From contig JBDHXH010000004.1 in the NCBI GenBank assembly GCA_039810605.1, positions 15,640-79,639 on the forward strand: a stretch of DNA of 64,000 nt. The letters are read 5' to 3'. Position numbers and translations under genes: made by a program. Shown here piece after piece: positions 55,926 to 64,000 of this stretch. Source of the DNA: JAGPCH01 sp039810605. GTDB taxonomy: Bacteria; Bacteroidota; Ignavibacteria; Tepidaquicellales; Tepidaquicellaceae. Position 1 is the stretch's first letter; each line of letters starts with the position of its first letter. The notes below the pieces were generated by a model. It was not told the origin of the DNA and made no database searches. It was given only the letters and a program-made list of their open reading frames with translations.

Positions 55926-57440
55926 CTAAAGATTTTTCAGTAATTCTTTTATCTCTGCAATCTGTCCGGAAATTTTTTTGTCCCTTTTTGAAATTGCTGA
56001 AACGGAATTATAGGCATATAAAACTGTTGCGTGATCCTTGCCGCCGAAATTCAAACCAATGGTTTCAAGCGTAAGCGTTGTGAGTTCCTTTGCAAGATAC
56101 ATTGCAACTTGTCTTGCGAAAGCTATTTCTTTTGTTCTCTTGCGGGATAGTATCTGGTTTTCAGAAATTTTGTAGTAGCTTGCGACTGTATAGATTATAT
56201 TTTCGATTGAAATATTTTTTGTTCTTCTTACGTTTCCAATGACTCTTCCGATTACTGTTTCCGCGATTTCAAGATTGATTTCCCCGCGATAGCGAAGGAC
56301 GCTGTCTGCGATAATTCCCACAATACAGCCTTCGATGGTTCTGATGCTGTCCTTTACGTTAGTTGCGATAAAATGAATAACTTCTTCGGGAGGATCTATG
56401 CTGGTTTCTTCAAATTTTTTCTTGATGATCGCGACTCTCATTTCCCAGTTAGGCGGCTGAATATCCGCAGTTATTCCCCATTGAAATCTTGAAATCAGGC
56501 GTTCTTCAATTCCTTTAATCTGGTTTATTGGCTTGTCGCTCGAAAAAATTATGTGCTTCTTTTCATTATAGAGAGTATTAAAAATCTGATACATGAAATC
56601 CTGCGTTTTTTCTTTTCCGCTAAGATACTGAATATCATCCAGTATCAGGACATCGAGGGACTTATAAAATGAATCAAGTTTCTTGGTTCCGTTTCGTGCC
56701 GGAGAAAAATCTATTCTGCTTTGCGCTATGTTATTTGTAAACTGTGTGGTGAAATCAGGGGAAGTAGTATAATAAATCTTCTTATCCGGAAATTTTTTTT
56801 GAATTTCATTTCCTATAGCCTGAACAAGATGAGTTTTTCCGAGACCGACACCTCCATAGACAAAAAACGGATTATACGTCTTGCCGGGATTATTCGTGAT
56901 TGCGTAAGCTGCTGCAACAGCAAGCTCGTTGCTTTCTCCTTTAATAAAATTATCGAAGAGATGTTTTTGATTCAAATTTGAGTTGAACTCTTCCGCAGGC
57001 TCGCTGTCACGTATTGTGATATTCGGCACAGACATTCTTTGAATAGTATCCTTAGAGGTATTCCTGACCGTAGGTTCAGAGATATGTGACTCGCTGAAAA
57101 GACCCATCTGTGTAATTTCGTAATTAAGCCTTCCTTCAGGTCCGAGAAGAGTTTCTACAATTTTTGAAATCAGTTTATTATATCTGCCTTCAATCAGACT
57201 GTAATAGTCTTCGCTTGGTACCGCTATCGTAAGTATGTTAGATTCAAATTTTTTTGGGGTGATGACGGAGAACCATGTATTAACTTCACTGACCTTTAAA
57301 TTATCTGAAAGCAGCTCAATAAATTTTTTCCACAGCTCAACAGCATTAATATCTGTGTCGGAGTTTTGTTCTGAAGGATTTAATTTATCCGGAGCGTTAT
57401 CATGAAAATTTTCTGAAGAGGAAGAAAGACCTTTCGACAC
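55926..57440 (-). CDS. dnaA: Chromosomal replication initiator protein DnaA
   Basis: The initiator that binds DnaA boxes at oriC and opens the duplex in its ATP form. 504 residues. A low-complexity N-terminal extension (residues 1-32, rich in Ser and Asn) precedes domain I (ELWKKFIELLSDNLK). Domain III has Walker A GGVGLGKTHL (Lys202) and Walker B LILDDIQYLSGKEK; domain IV has the DnaA signature in GGKDHATVLYAYN and the RTKEIAFARQVAMYL helix. Start is GTG 57440. AT-rich gaps with box-like motifs flank the gene on both sides, suggesting origin and autoregulation sites. dnaN, usually next to dnaA, is not adjacent. Confidence 0.97.
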   Translation of the reverse strand: MSKGLSSSSENFHDNAPDKLNPSEQNSDTDINAVELWKKFIELLSDNLKVSEVNTWFSVITPKKFESNILTIAVPSEDYYSLIEGRYNKLISKIVETLLGPEGRLNYEITQMGLFSESHISEPTVRNTSKDTIQRMSVPNITIRDSEPAEEFNSNLNQKHLFDNFIKGESNELAVAAAYAITNNPGKTYNPFFVYGGVGLGKTHLVQAIGNEIQKKFPDKKIYYTTSPDFTTQFTNNIAQSRIDFSPARNGTKKLDSFYKSLDVLILDDIQYLSGKEKTQDFMYQIFNTLYNEKKHIIFSSDKPINQIKGIEERLISRFQWGITADIQPPNWEMRVAIIKKKFEETSIDPPEEVIHFIATNVKDSIRTIEGCIVGIIADSVLRYRGEINLEIAETVIGRVIGNVRRTKNISIENIIYTVASYYKISENQILSRKRTKEIAFARQVAMYLAKELTTLTLETIGLNFGGKDHATVLYAYNSVSAISKRDKKISGQIAEIKELLKNL

Positions 57441-57966
57441 CTTAAGGGTTTTTAAAAATTATTAACAAATGAAAGTGAGTTAATATATTACTTTAAACTA
57501 CGGGATCCGGACTTAAAAATAAAACAAAGAAAACACCAAGTTTTTAACACAGAGGGCGCCGTTATAACTTCTTTTAAAATAAAGCAGATAGAGGGATAAT
57601 TAATACTTACTAACATTAATTGTTAATAGCTTTAAAGAGCAATAGTTTTCAAAGAACGGCATTGTTTCACATTGAAAAATTATTAACAATCTTCTAACAA
57701 AAATTTATGTTCACATCTGCTGTAATAATATTACCGAAACTGTTTTTTATAGTCAAGTTTGATTTGAAAAAAAATTAAAAAAAATTCCTTGCAAAAGATT
57801 TTTTCATAATTTTTGTAAAATTTTTTGGTGAAGTAATGTTTTTTGGATTAGTAATAATTCCGGGCAAATAGTTATGTTGTTTAATGCACATGATGACTTG
57901 CTTGAGGTTGCAGACGTTCGGAAATAAGTAAATATTTTTTGGCAAAAAGTTTTTTTAATTTGAAAA
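57441..57966. other. Putative origin of replication (oriC) upstream of dnaA
   Basis: A 526-base gap without ORFs between divergent dnaA and alr, with long A/T runs (e.g. around 57765-57790). The 9-mer TATTAACAA or its complement occurs three times (57460-57468, 57620-57628, 57681-57689). It differs from TTATCCACA and could be a lineage-specific DnaA box or another initiator motif. No perfect TTATCCACA is seen here; one lies on the far side of dnaA. Placement next to dnaA and the base composition support oriC, but replication-strand bias was not measured. Confidence 0.5.
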
Positions 57967-59130
57967 ATGAATTTTAATGACAATCAAAGGGACAAATACG
58001 ACACGTATGCAGAAATTAGTTTGAGCGCACTTAAAAAAAATTTCACTGCATTAAAAAAGATAGCCAACAACAAGTCAGACAATAAAGTAAAGATATGTTC
58101 GATTGTAAAAGCGAACGCTTACGGACATGGAATGAACGAAATTGCCCATGCCCTGACAGAATATGGAACGGAATATCTTGGCACTGCCGATTACAATGAA
58201 TCCATCCGACTTGCTGATTATTTGAAGGAAAATGACAAAGAAAATATTCCGATACTGTGTTTGGGGATTATGACAGAGGGTAAGCTCTTTGAAGAAATAA
58301 TTTCTAGAAATATTGACGTATCGGTAACCGATCTGAAAATTGCGGCATGCCTCGATAACTTTGCAAGAGGAAAAAACAAAACGGTGAACATTCAGATCCA
58401 GGTGGATTCCGGAATAAACCGTATCGGGTTTTCGATTAAAGATGCGTATGAAGCAGTTTCATCATTGAGGAATTTTAAGAACCTCTGTCTCAAGGGAATT
58501 TATTCTCATTTTGCTACGAGCGAAATTCCCGACAACGAGTATGCGAAAAAGCAGTTAAGGGAGTTTAAACAACTTGTTAACGAACTCGAAGGGAGCGTTC
58601 ACAAATTTGAGCTGAAGCATATAAGCAATACCGGAGGAATAATGAATTACAACGATCCTTATTTCAATATGGTAAGACCCGGGATTTCACTATATGGATA
58701 CTTTCCTGACGAGAAGTATGCTAATGTCAATAATGATGCGGGTTTGGAACCTGTAATGACGCTGAAGACAAGAGTAAAATTCATCAAAGTTCTTGAAAAA
58801 GGACAAAGCATATCTTACGGCAGAAAGTTTATTTCACAATCAGAGACAGCCATTGCGTCAATACCTGCGGGATACGGAGACGGATATTCGAACGCGCTGA
58901 CAAACAAATCGCACGTTGTCATTAACGGAAAGAAATTCAGAACGGCAGGAGCGATCTGCATGGATTGGACGATGGTTGATCTTGGATTAGAATCCGGAGT
59001 GAAGATAGATGACGAAGTAATCGTTTTCGGAAAAGAATATCCGGCATACGAGCTTGCAAAAATCATCGGGACAATTCCTTATGAAATCGTTTGCCTGGTC
59101 ACGCCGAGAGTCCCTCGAATTTATATCTAA
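57967..59130 (+). CDS. alr: Alanine racemase
   Basis: A 387-residue PLP enzyme making D-alanine for peptidoglycan. PLP-binding Lys48 lies in SIVKANAYGHGM, the other catalytic base Tyr284 in SISYGRKF, and the C-terminal domain has GAICMDWTMVDLG. Length is normal. ATG 57967 follows the AT-rich region divergent from dnaA. It may start an operon with the acidic protein gene (8-base gap or slight overlap, depending on the start chosen) and the sugar-nucleotide enzyme gene. Confidence 0.95.
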   Translation: MNFNDNQRDKYDTYAEISLSALKKNFTALKKIANNKSDNKVKICSIVKANAYGHGMNEIAHALTEYGTEYLGTADYNESIRLADYLKENDKENIPILCLGIMTEGKLFEEIISRNIDVSVTDLKIAACLDNFARGKNKTVNIQIQVDSGINRIGFSIKDAYEAVSSLRNFKNLCLKGIYSHFATSEIPDNEYAKKQLREFKQLVNELEGSVHKFELKHISNTGGIMNYNDPYFNMVRPGISLYGYFPDEKYANVNNDAGLEPVMTLKTRVKFIKVLEKGQSISYGRKFISQSETAIASIPAGYGDGYSNALTNKSHVVINGKKFRTAGAICMDWTMVDLGLESGVKIDDEVIVFGKEYPAYELAKIIGTIPYEIVCLVTPRVPRIYI

Positions 59131-59137
59131 ACAAAAG

Positions 59138-61006
59138 TTGAAAGAAATAAGAACCGACTACATACGATTTCTACTGCACAGAGCAAGGACAGATCTTTCC
59201 AGGTACAATGTTACAGGAAGTGATTCGGAAATGATCAATCGCTTGTTTGACAGAATTCTCCGGTCGAAAAATCTTCTGAAGGATCTTTACGTGCTTTCCA
59301 ATATTCCGGAATTCAAAAATCTCGGGAAGCATCTGGTTTATGTTTTGAAAAAGCTTGAAGACGGAGTAATAGGTTTTGGCAACGTTGCTCAAAACGTGAA
59401 AAACGATAAGGAATATCTTGAAAGCGAAATTTTGAACCTCCTATCAAATCCGCAGCTAAGAAAAACGGTCGAAGTAAGCACGGAAGAAGTTGAAACAATT
59501 CAAAGAAATGATTCAGAAAAGGCAGAACCTGATTTTACAATAGCGCACCCGGAGGCATCGGCGGAAGAAGATTTCAAAACAGAAGAAAAGACGGAGACAG
59601 AAGAGGAAGATTTCAAGAAAAATTATCTTGAACTGATTTATTCCGAATCAAAGGAAGAGGATTTTGTTTATGAGATACCAAAGTTAGAGAATGCAGAATC
59701 GAATCACGGTGAAGAAACAGCTGAAGTTGCTGACGGCGACAGCTTTGAAAATGAAGCGTTCAGTATCCCGGAAGAGATTCAAGGTGACTCAAATGAGAAT
59801 CAGTCCGAAGATGGTGAGGCAGCAAAGACGGAAGAGACTTTTGAAACAACTGAAACAACTGAAGTAACTGAAACATTTGAGACAACAGAATCAACAGTGG
59901 AAAACATACCGGAGGAAATTCCGGCTGATGAAGCTGAAGAAGAATTCGGTAATGTTCGGCGTGACCCGGTTGAGGAGCTTGCAGAAGAACAAGAAACCGA
60001 TAAGGAGTTGATAGAAATATATGACGGTAAAGACAGAATCACATTGAGCAGGGAAATTCAGGATGATCTTGAGACATACGTAGAGGAGGAAGAGATTGAA
60101 GATGATCCGGAAGAAGCCATTACGGAAGAACCTCCGGCAAATGCAATGTTTCTCGAATTTGAAGAGCACATCATAGGAAAAAATGAAGAGCTGAAAGAAG
60201 GATTTGAAAAGATGATTAATTTTTCAACCAACAAACCTGATGATAACGAGCGTGATGGCGCCATATTGAAAATAATGGCAGTAAGCTCGGAGCTGGAATT
60301 GCATTCACAAAAAATGTCTCTTGAAATAATCTCAAATGTTTATAATACAATTACATTATCATTTGAAAAAATATCCGAAGGCAAGTATGATCTTTCCGAA
60401 AGCACATTGAAACTCTTCGGGAGAGGGCTTTCGTTAGTTGAGAGCCTTATAAAAGGAGACGATTATTTTGGATACAAAGACATATTAAAATCCATAGAGA
60501 ACATCAGGAGCGCACTTCTGGAGGACAAAAAGAAAAGAGAAGAGTATGCAAGGCGCACGGAGGAAAGGAAGCAAGCGGAAAAGGAACTTTCACAAAGCTT
60601 CGCAAATGAAGGGCAGAAAGAAAAATTTTTGCAGCTTCGGGATCTGATTAAGGATACGGAAGTAAAGCTGAAGCATCTCGACAGGATAAGCGGAGAATAT
60701 CAGATTTATGAAGCGCTTAGGAGCATTTCGATTCCGCTGAACAATTTCAAGGAGATAGTAAAAATAGCAAGAGAACTTGACAGGTCAAAGCTGGTTAAAC
60801 TTTCCGAAGGCAGTTATGTCTTCATAAAGTTTTTGCAGAATTACAGAATCAATCCCGTTTCTTCGGAGACGAAGGAAATATTTGATTATATAGTTTTCAA
60901 TCTTAAATCTCTCGCAATGGGAAAAGAAAGCGAAGACCTTGACTTGTTTATTTCATACCTCAACGATCCGGTAAAAATTTTTTCAAACACAAAAAAGAGT
61001 AAATAA
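59138..61006 (+). CDS. Long acidic hypothetical protein
   Basis: A 622-residue protein with no signal peptide. Residues about 1-120 are a helical basic region (RTDYIRFLLHRARTDLSRYN). Residues about 135-330 are very acidic and low-complexity (runs of Glu with Thr repeats such as ETTETTEVTETFETTE), likely disordered. Residues about 340-622 are mainly helical with a coiled-coil-like Lys/Glu segment (LLEDKKKREEYARRTEERK). Start is uncertain: TTG 59138 lies 7 bases after the alr stop; ATGs at 59081 and 59054 would overlap alr. Flanked by alr and a GDP-mannose-type enzyme. Function unknown; length and disorder suggest scaffolding. Confidence 0.7.
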   Translation: MKEIRTDYIRFLLHRARTDLSRYNVTGSDSEMINRLFDRILRSKNLLKDLYVLSNIPEFKNLGKHLVYVLKKLEDGVIGFGNVAQNVKNDKEYLESEILNLLSNPQLRKTVEVSTEEVETIQRNDSEKAEPDFTIAHPEASAEEDFKTEEKTETEEEDFKKNYLELIYSESKEEDFVYEIPKLENAESNHGEETAEVADGDSFENEAFSIPEEIQGDSNENQSEDGEAAKTEETFETTETTEVTETFETTESTVENIPEEIPADEAEEEFGNVRRDPVEELAEEQETDKELIEIYDGKDRITLSREIQDDLETYVEEEEIEDDPEEAITEEPPANAMFLEFEEHIIGKNEELKEGFEKMINFSTNKPDDNERDGAILKIMAVSSELELHSQKMSLEIISNVYNTITLSFEKISEGKYDLSESTLKLFGRGLSLVESLIKGDDYFGYKDILKSIENIRSALLEDKKKREEYARRTEERKQAEKELSQSFANEGQKEKFLQLRDLIKDTEVKLKHLDRISGEYQIYEALRSISIPLNNFKEIVKIARELDRSKLVKLSEGSYVFIKFLQNYRINPVSSETKEIFDYIVFNLKSLAMGKESEDLDLFISYLNDPVKIFSNTKKSK

Positions 61007-61015
61007 AAAATCAGC

Positions 61016-62122
61016 ATGAATGATTATGCGGTAATAATGGCGGGCGGAGTTGGCGCGAGGTTCTGGCCAAAAGGCTCATCAAGACTTCCGAAACAATTTT
61101 TGAAAATTGCAAACGAGAATGAGAGTCTGATACAGATGGCATATAAGCGTCTCGAGAGTCTTTTTCACGACAGAAGGATTTTTGTAGTGACGAATTTTTC
61201 GTATAAGAACGAGGTCAGAAAGCAATTGCCGAGAATTCCGGAGGAAAACATAATTTGTGAACCAATAGGGAGAAACACTGCGCCGTGTATTGGTCTGGCA
61301 TGCCTGTTTATAAGTCAGGTCGAATCGAAAGGCAACGTTCTCGTAGTAGCGGCGGATCACCTTATCAATGACGAAAAGGAATTTCAGCGGATTGTGAAAG
61401 CCGGACTTAAATTTGCAAGAACACACGGCGGAATTGTTACACTCGGAATAAGTCCTACAAAACCGGAGACCGGATTCGGATATATACAGTTTGACCCTGA
61501 TAAAGAAATTGAAGTAGAGATTGAGAAGGAAGGCGGATTTGAAGTTGAAAAAATTTATAAGGTGAAAACATTTGCAGAGAAGCCCAACATTGAAGTCGCA
61601 AAAGCATTTCTTGAAAGCGGTGATTTTCTGTGGAACAGCGGCATGTTTATTTTCAGAACAGATACGATGAGAGATGAAATTCAAAACCACATGCCGGATC
61701 TCTTTGAATCGCTTGCGAGACTCTCGCAGAGCATACTGTCAAATGATTTTCCGAAACAACTCGAGGCAGAGTATGCAAAAATGAAGAGTGTATCAATTGA
61801 TTATGGAGTCATGGAGAAATCGCAGAATGTTTTCATCATAAAAAGCAACTTCGGGTGGAATGATGTCGGAGCATGGGATGAAGTCTATAATATTAAAGAC
61901 AAAGATCCTGACGGAAATGTAAGACAGGGTATGACAGTTACAATCAATACAAAGAATTGTCTCATCATCAATGATCAGAAAATAGTGGCAGCAGTTGGTG
62001 TGGAAGATCTCATTATTGTTGATACCGACAACGGGCTTCTGATTTGCAAACGCGGAGATGCACAGAGGGTGAAAGAAGTAACTGATTACTTGAAGAGAAA
62101 GGGACTGGATCAGTTTTTGTAG
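61016..62122 (+). CDS. Mannose-1-phosphate guanylyltransferase
   Basis: A 368-residue nucleotidyltransferase that makes GDP-mannose from mannose-1-phosphate and GTP for surface glycans. N-terminal signature MAGGVGARFWPKGSSRLPKQF contains the pyrophosphorylase loop, followed by EPIGRNTAPCIGLA and VLVVAADHLI; FAEKPNIEVAKAFL and NSGMFIFRTDTM are the family's substrate motifs. It is the short form without the C-terminal phosphomannose-isomerase domain. It starts 9 bases after the acidic protein gene, so it is likely co-transcribed. GDP-mannose specificity is inferred from overall similarity to ManC/RfbM-type proteins. Confidence 0.92.
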   Translation: MNDYAVIMAGGVGARFWPKGSSRLPKQFLKIANENESLIQMAYKRLESLFHDRRIFVVTNFSYKNEVRKQLPRIPEENIICEPIGRNTAPCIGLACLFISQVESKGNVLVVAADHLINDEKEFQRIVKAGLKFARTHGGIVTLGISPTKPETGFGYIQFDPDKEIEVEIEKEGGFEVEKIYKVKTFAEKPNIEVAKAFLESGDFLWNSGMFIFRTDTMRDEIQNHMPDLFESLARLSQSILSNDFPKQLEAEYAKMKSVSIDYGVMEKSQNVFIIKSNFGWNDVGAWDEVYNIKDKDPDGNVRQGMTVTINTKNCLIINDQKIVAAVGVEDLIIVDTDNGLLICKRGDAQRVKEVTDYLKRKGLDQFL

Positions 62123-62165
62123 CATCACAGTTTTTGCGGTGCTTTAAGTTAATTTGAGAAGATAA

Positions 62166-62564
62166 TTGAAATTATCGCACATTGGTATCGCAGTTAAATC
62201 ATTATCGGCATCTGTTCCGGTGTTTGAAAAAATATTCGGTTCGGAAGCGTCGCCTCTTGAATTTGTGGAAGAGCAGAAAGTTAATGTAAGAAAAATTTCC
62301 GCAGGAAATTGCAGCATTGAATTACTTGAGGGGACGGATGCGGACTCGCCGATTTCAAAATTCATTGAAAAAAAAGGTGAAGGCATTCATCACATATCAT
62401 TCGAAACAGATGATATAAAAGACAATCTGCAAAAATTATCTTCAGGCGGAATAAACCTCATCAATGAAACTGCGCGCATCGGAGCAGATAATATGTTGAT
62501 TGCATTCCTTCATCCCAAGTCAACGAACAACGTGTTAATTGAACTTACGCAGAAACCCGGATGA
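62166..62564 (+). CDS. mce: Methylmalonyl-CoA epimerase
   Basis: A 132-residue VOC-fold enzyme that interconverts (R)- and (S)-methylmalonyl-CoA in propionate metabolism. The metal ligands fit: His in LSHIGIAV, His in GIHHISFETDD and Glu in NVLIELTQ, with the catalytic Glu in CSIELLEGT. Length is normal. TTG 62166 is the start, as the conserved sequence begins right there. The methylmalonyl-CoA mutase and propionyl-CoA carboxylase are not in the window. It is 43 bases downstream of the sugar-nucleotide enzyme gene. Confidence 0.92.
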   Translation: MKLSHIGIAVKSLSASVPVFEKIFGSEASPLEFVEEQKVNVRKISAGNCSIELLEGTDADSPISKFIEKKGEGIHHISFETDDIKDNLQKLSSGGINLINETARIGADNMLIAFLHPKSTNNVLIELTQKPG

Positions 62565-62630
62565 AAGTATACTGGAAAGTATATTGATAGTATTGCTATA
62601 GCAATCGCATCGGGCATTTCCGGAAAAATC

Positions 62631-64000
62631 ATGACAATGGTTACGAACAGTGAATTTAATGAAGTACTGGAGAGCAAACTGAAGAATCTTCCGAGTGAAC
62701 CGGGAGTGTATCAGTTTAAGGATTCATCCGGGAAGGTAATTTACGTCGGAAAGGCAAAGGTGCTTCGAAACAGAGTGAGGCAGTATTTTCAGACAAAGCC
62801 GGTATCGGTAATTACCGGAGCTATGATAAGCAAGATAGCCGACATTGACATTATTTCTACGGACAATGAAATTGAAGCTCTGATACTTGAGCAGAATTTA
62901 ATCAAGACGCTCAAGCCCCGATACAACATAAATCTGAAAGACGACAAATCCTACCCCTACATTGTAATCACAAACGAAGAATTCCCCAGAGTTTTTCCGA
63001 CAAGGAGAAAACGATCTGACGGTGCGAGATATTTCGGACCATATACGGATGTGAAGACAATGCGTTTTGCGCTGAAAAAAATTCGCGACATCTTTATGAT
63101 TCGCTCGTGTAATTTTAATCTTACGGAAGAAACAATTGCAGCCGGAAAATATAAACTGTGTCTTGATTATCACATTCACAAATGCGAAGGTCCTTGTGAA
63201 GGTCTCGTCAGTCGTGTCGCTTATAATGCAATGATAGATGAGGTTGCAAAGCTGCTTAACGGAAAGACGGGAACGCTGGTAAAAGAACTTACAGAAAGGA
63301 TGAATAAGGCTTCAGAAGAAATGCAGTTTGAAAATGCAGCCCGGATACGAGATAAGATTGACGCCATTGAAGTTTATTCCTCACGGCAGAAGATGGTTGA
63401 CGATGAAATCAATGACAGGGACATCTTTGCATTTGACAGAATCGCAAACGACTGTTGCGGCATGATACTTAGGATACGTGACGGCAAGGTTACCGACAAG
63501 TCACACTTTTTTCTTAACAATGCCGAGGACAAAGCCGACTCTGAAATTCTTGAAAACCTGATTACAAATTATTATTCAAAAAGCGATTTCATTCCGGATC
63601 AGATTTATTTGTTGAATGAAATTGAAAACCAGGAAATTGTAAGAGAGTGGCTTGAAAAGAAAAAGCACGGCAAGGTTGAGTTTGTAATTCCAAAAATCGG
63701 TGAAAAGTATAAACTTGTTTTCATGGTAAAGAAGAATGCAAGGCTGTTGTTGGATGATTTGATATTGATGAGAATGAAAAGAGAGTTTATCCCGCCTTCT
63801 GTCGAATCACTCAAGCGTGACTTAAGGCTTACGAAGTTGCCGAGGAGAATCGAGTGCTATGACATATCGCACATACAGGGGACTGATACTGTTGCATCCA
63901 TGGTAGTTTTTTTTGACGGCAAACCGAAGAAATCCGATTACAGAAAATTTAAGATTAATGCTGTCACTGACGAAACAGGAATGCCGGATGATTTTCTTTC
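62631..64000 (+). CDS. uvrC: Excinuclease ABC subunit C, N-terminal part (3' end outside window)
   Basis: The frame from ATG 62631 is open to the window end (456 codons). Near its start it has the GIY-YIG nuclease motif (PGVYQFKDSSGKVIYVGKAK) that makes the 3' incision in nucleotide excision repair; the catalytic Arg is in VLRNRVRQYF. Then come FPTRRKRSDGARYFGPYT, the Cys-rich CLDYHIHKCEGPCEG, the UVR domain (MQFENAARIRDKIDAIE) that binds UvrB, and the start of the RNase H-like nuclease domain (CYDISHIQGTDTVASMVVF). An alternative ATG lies two codons later at 62637. It is a stand-alone gene here, 67 bases after mce. Confidence 0.96.
   Translation, partial: MTMVTNSEFNEVLESKLKNLPSEPGVYQFKDSSGKVIYVGKAKVLRNRVRQYFQTKPVSVITGAMISKIADIDIISTDNEIEALILEQNLIKTLKPRYNINLKDDKSYPYIVITNEEFPRVFPTRRKRSDGARYFGPYTDVKTMRFALKKIRDIFMIRSCNFNLTEETIAAGKYKLCLDYHIHKCEGPCEGLVSRVAYNAMIDEVAKLLNGKTGTLVKELTERMNKASEEMQFENAARIRDKIDAIEVYSSRQKMVDDEINDRDIFAFDRIANDCCGMILRIRDGKVTDKSHFFLNNAEDKADSEILENLITNYYSKSDFIPDQIYLLNEIENQEIVREWLEKKKHGKVEFVIPKIGEKYKLVFMVKKNARLLLDDLILMRMKREFIPPSVESLKRDLRLTKLPRRIECYDISHIQGTDTVASMVVFFDGKPKKSDYRKFKINAVTDETGMPDDFL

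Noticed and set aside
57661..57680. Second parS-like site (TGTTTCACATTGAAAA)
   Set aside because: Only the left half matches parS; the symmetric right half is absent.
57441..57966. tRNA or small RNA gene in the dnaA-alr gap
   Set aside because: No cloverleaf, no GTTCRANYC element and no GC-rich stem were found in this AT-rich stretch.

Overview
The window looks like a piece of chromosome from a Bacteroidota-group bacterium, most likely of the Ignavibacteria lineage. It is AT-rich (roughly 40% GC by eye). Three secreted proteins end in the Por/type IX secretion (T9SS) C-terminal domain, and two of these carry the NxPNPFNPxT signature typical of Ignavibacteria. Shine-Dalgarno sequences are mostly weak or absent, and TTG starts are unusually common. 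There is no sign of a phage, plasmid, insertion sequence, CRISPR array or rRNA/tRNA gene; this is housekeeping chromosome with a rich set of exported proteins.

Region by region. 1-5,700: the end of an M1 aminopeptidase, a 1,428-residue secreted subtilase with a T9SS tail, and an HU gene with its own terminator. 5,700-12,300: an amino acid permease, an orphan FecCD permease, an orphan sensor kinase, a large membrane glycosyltransferase-like protein and a small acidic protein. 12,300-20,800: isocitrate dehydrogenase, carA, an S9 peptidase, an RsiV-like secreted protein, a drug/metabolite exporter, a GNAT acetyltransferase and a PIN-PhoH ATPase. 21,000-28,300: two secreted proteins that share a C-terminal beta-domain plus dockerin-like module, an unnamed helical protein between them, and a DUF4159 protein. 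28,400-42,800: a long minus-strand run with deaD, sdhB, an exported unknown, sdhA, an HtrA-like protease fused to TPRs, an enoyl-CoA hydratase, small stress or metabolic proteins, a methyltransferase, a peptidase E/NTF2-like fusion and a BNR-repeat T9SS cargo. 43,000-64,000: decayed ORFs, a parS-like site, mnmG, a DUF6986-type aldolase-fold protein, radA, gntR, a small Cys-rich exported peptide, another BNR/T9SS protein, lplA, recN, dnaA between two AT-rich gaps, alr, a long acidic protein, a sugar-nucleotide pyrophosphorylase, methylmalonyl-CoA epimerase and the start of uvrC.

How it fits together. mnmG, a near-perfect parS site and dnaA lie within about 14 kb. Both gaps flanking dnaA contain DnaA-box-like motifs, so this stretch is a good candidate for the replication-origin region. 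The sdh genes, icd, mce and the enoyl-CoA hydratase suggest a respiratory heterotroph with a TCA cycle and acyl-CoA metabolism. The many exported peptidases and adhesin-like proteins suggest growth on protein or polymer-rich material.

No defence island or biosynthetic cluster is visible. The least explained items are the shared dockerin-like C-terminal module, the 7-bp tandem repeat arrays, the long TTTAAAA-centred palindromes, the repeated TATTAACAA motif around dnaA, the exported protein inside the sdh operon, and the peptidase E fusion.
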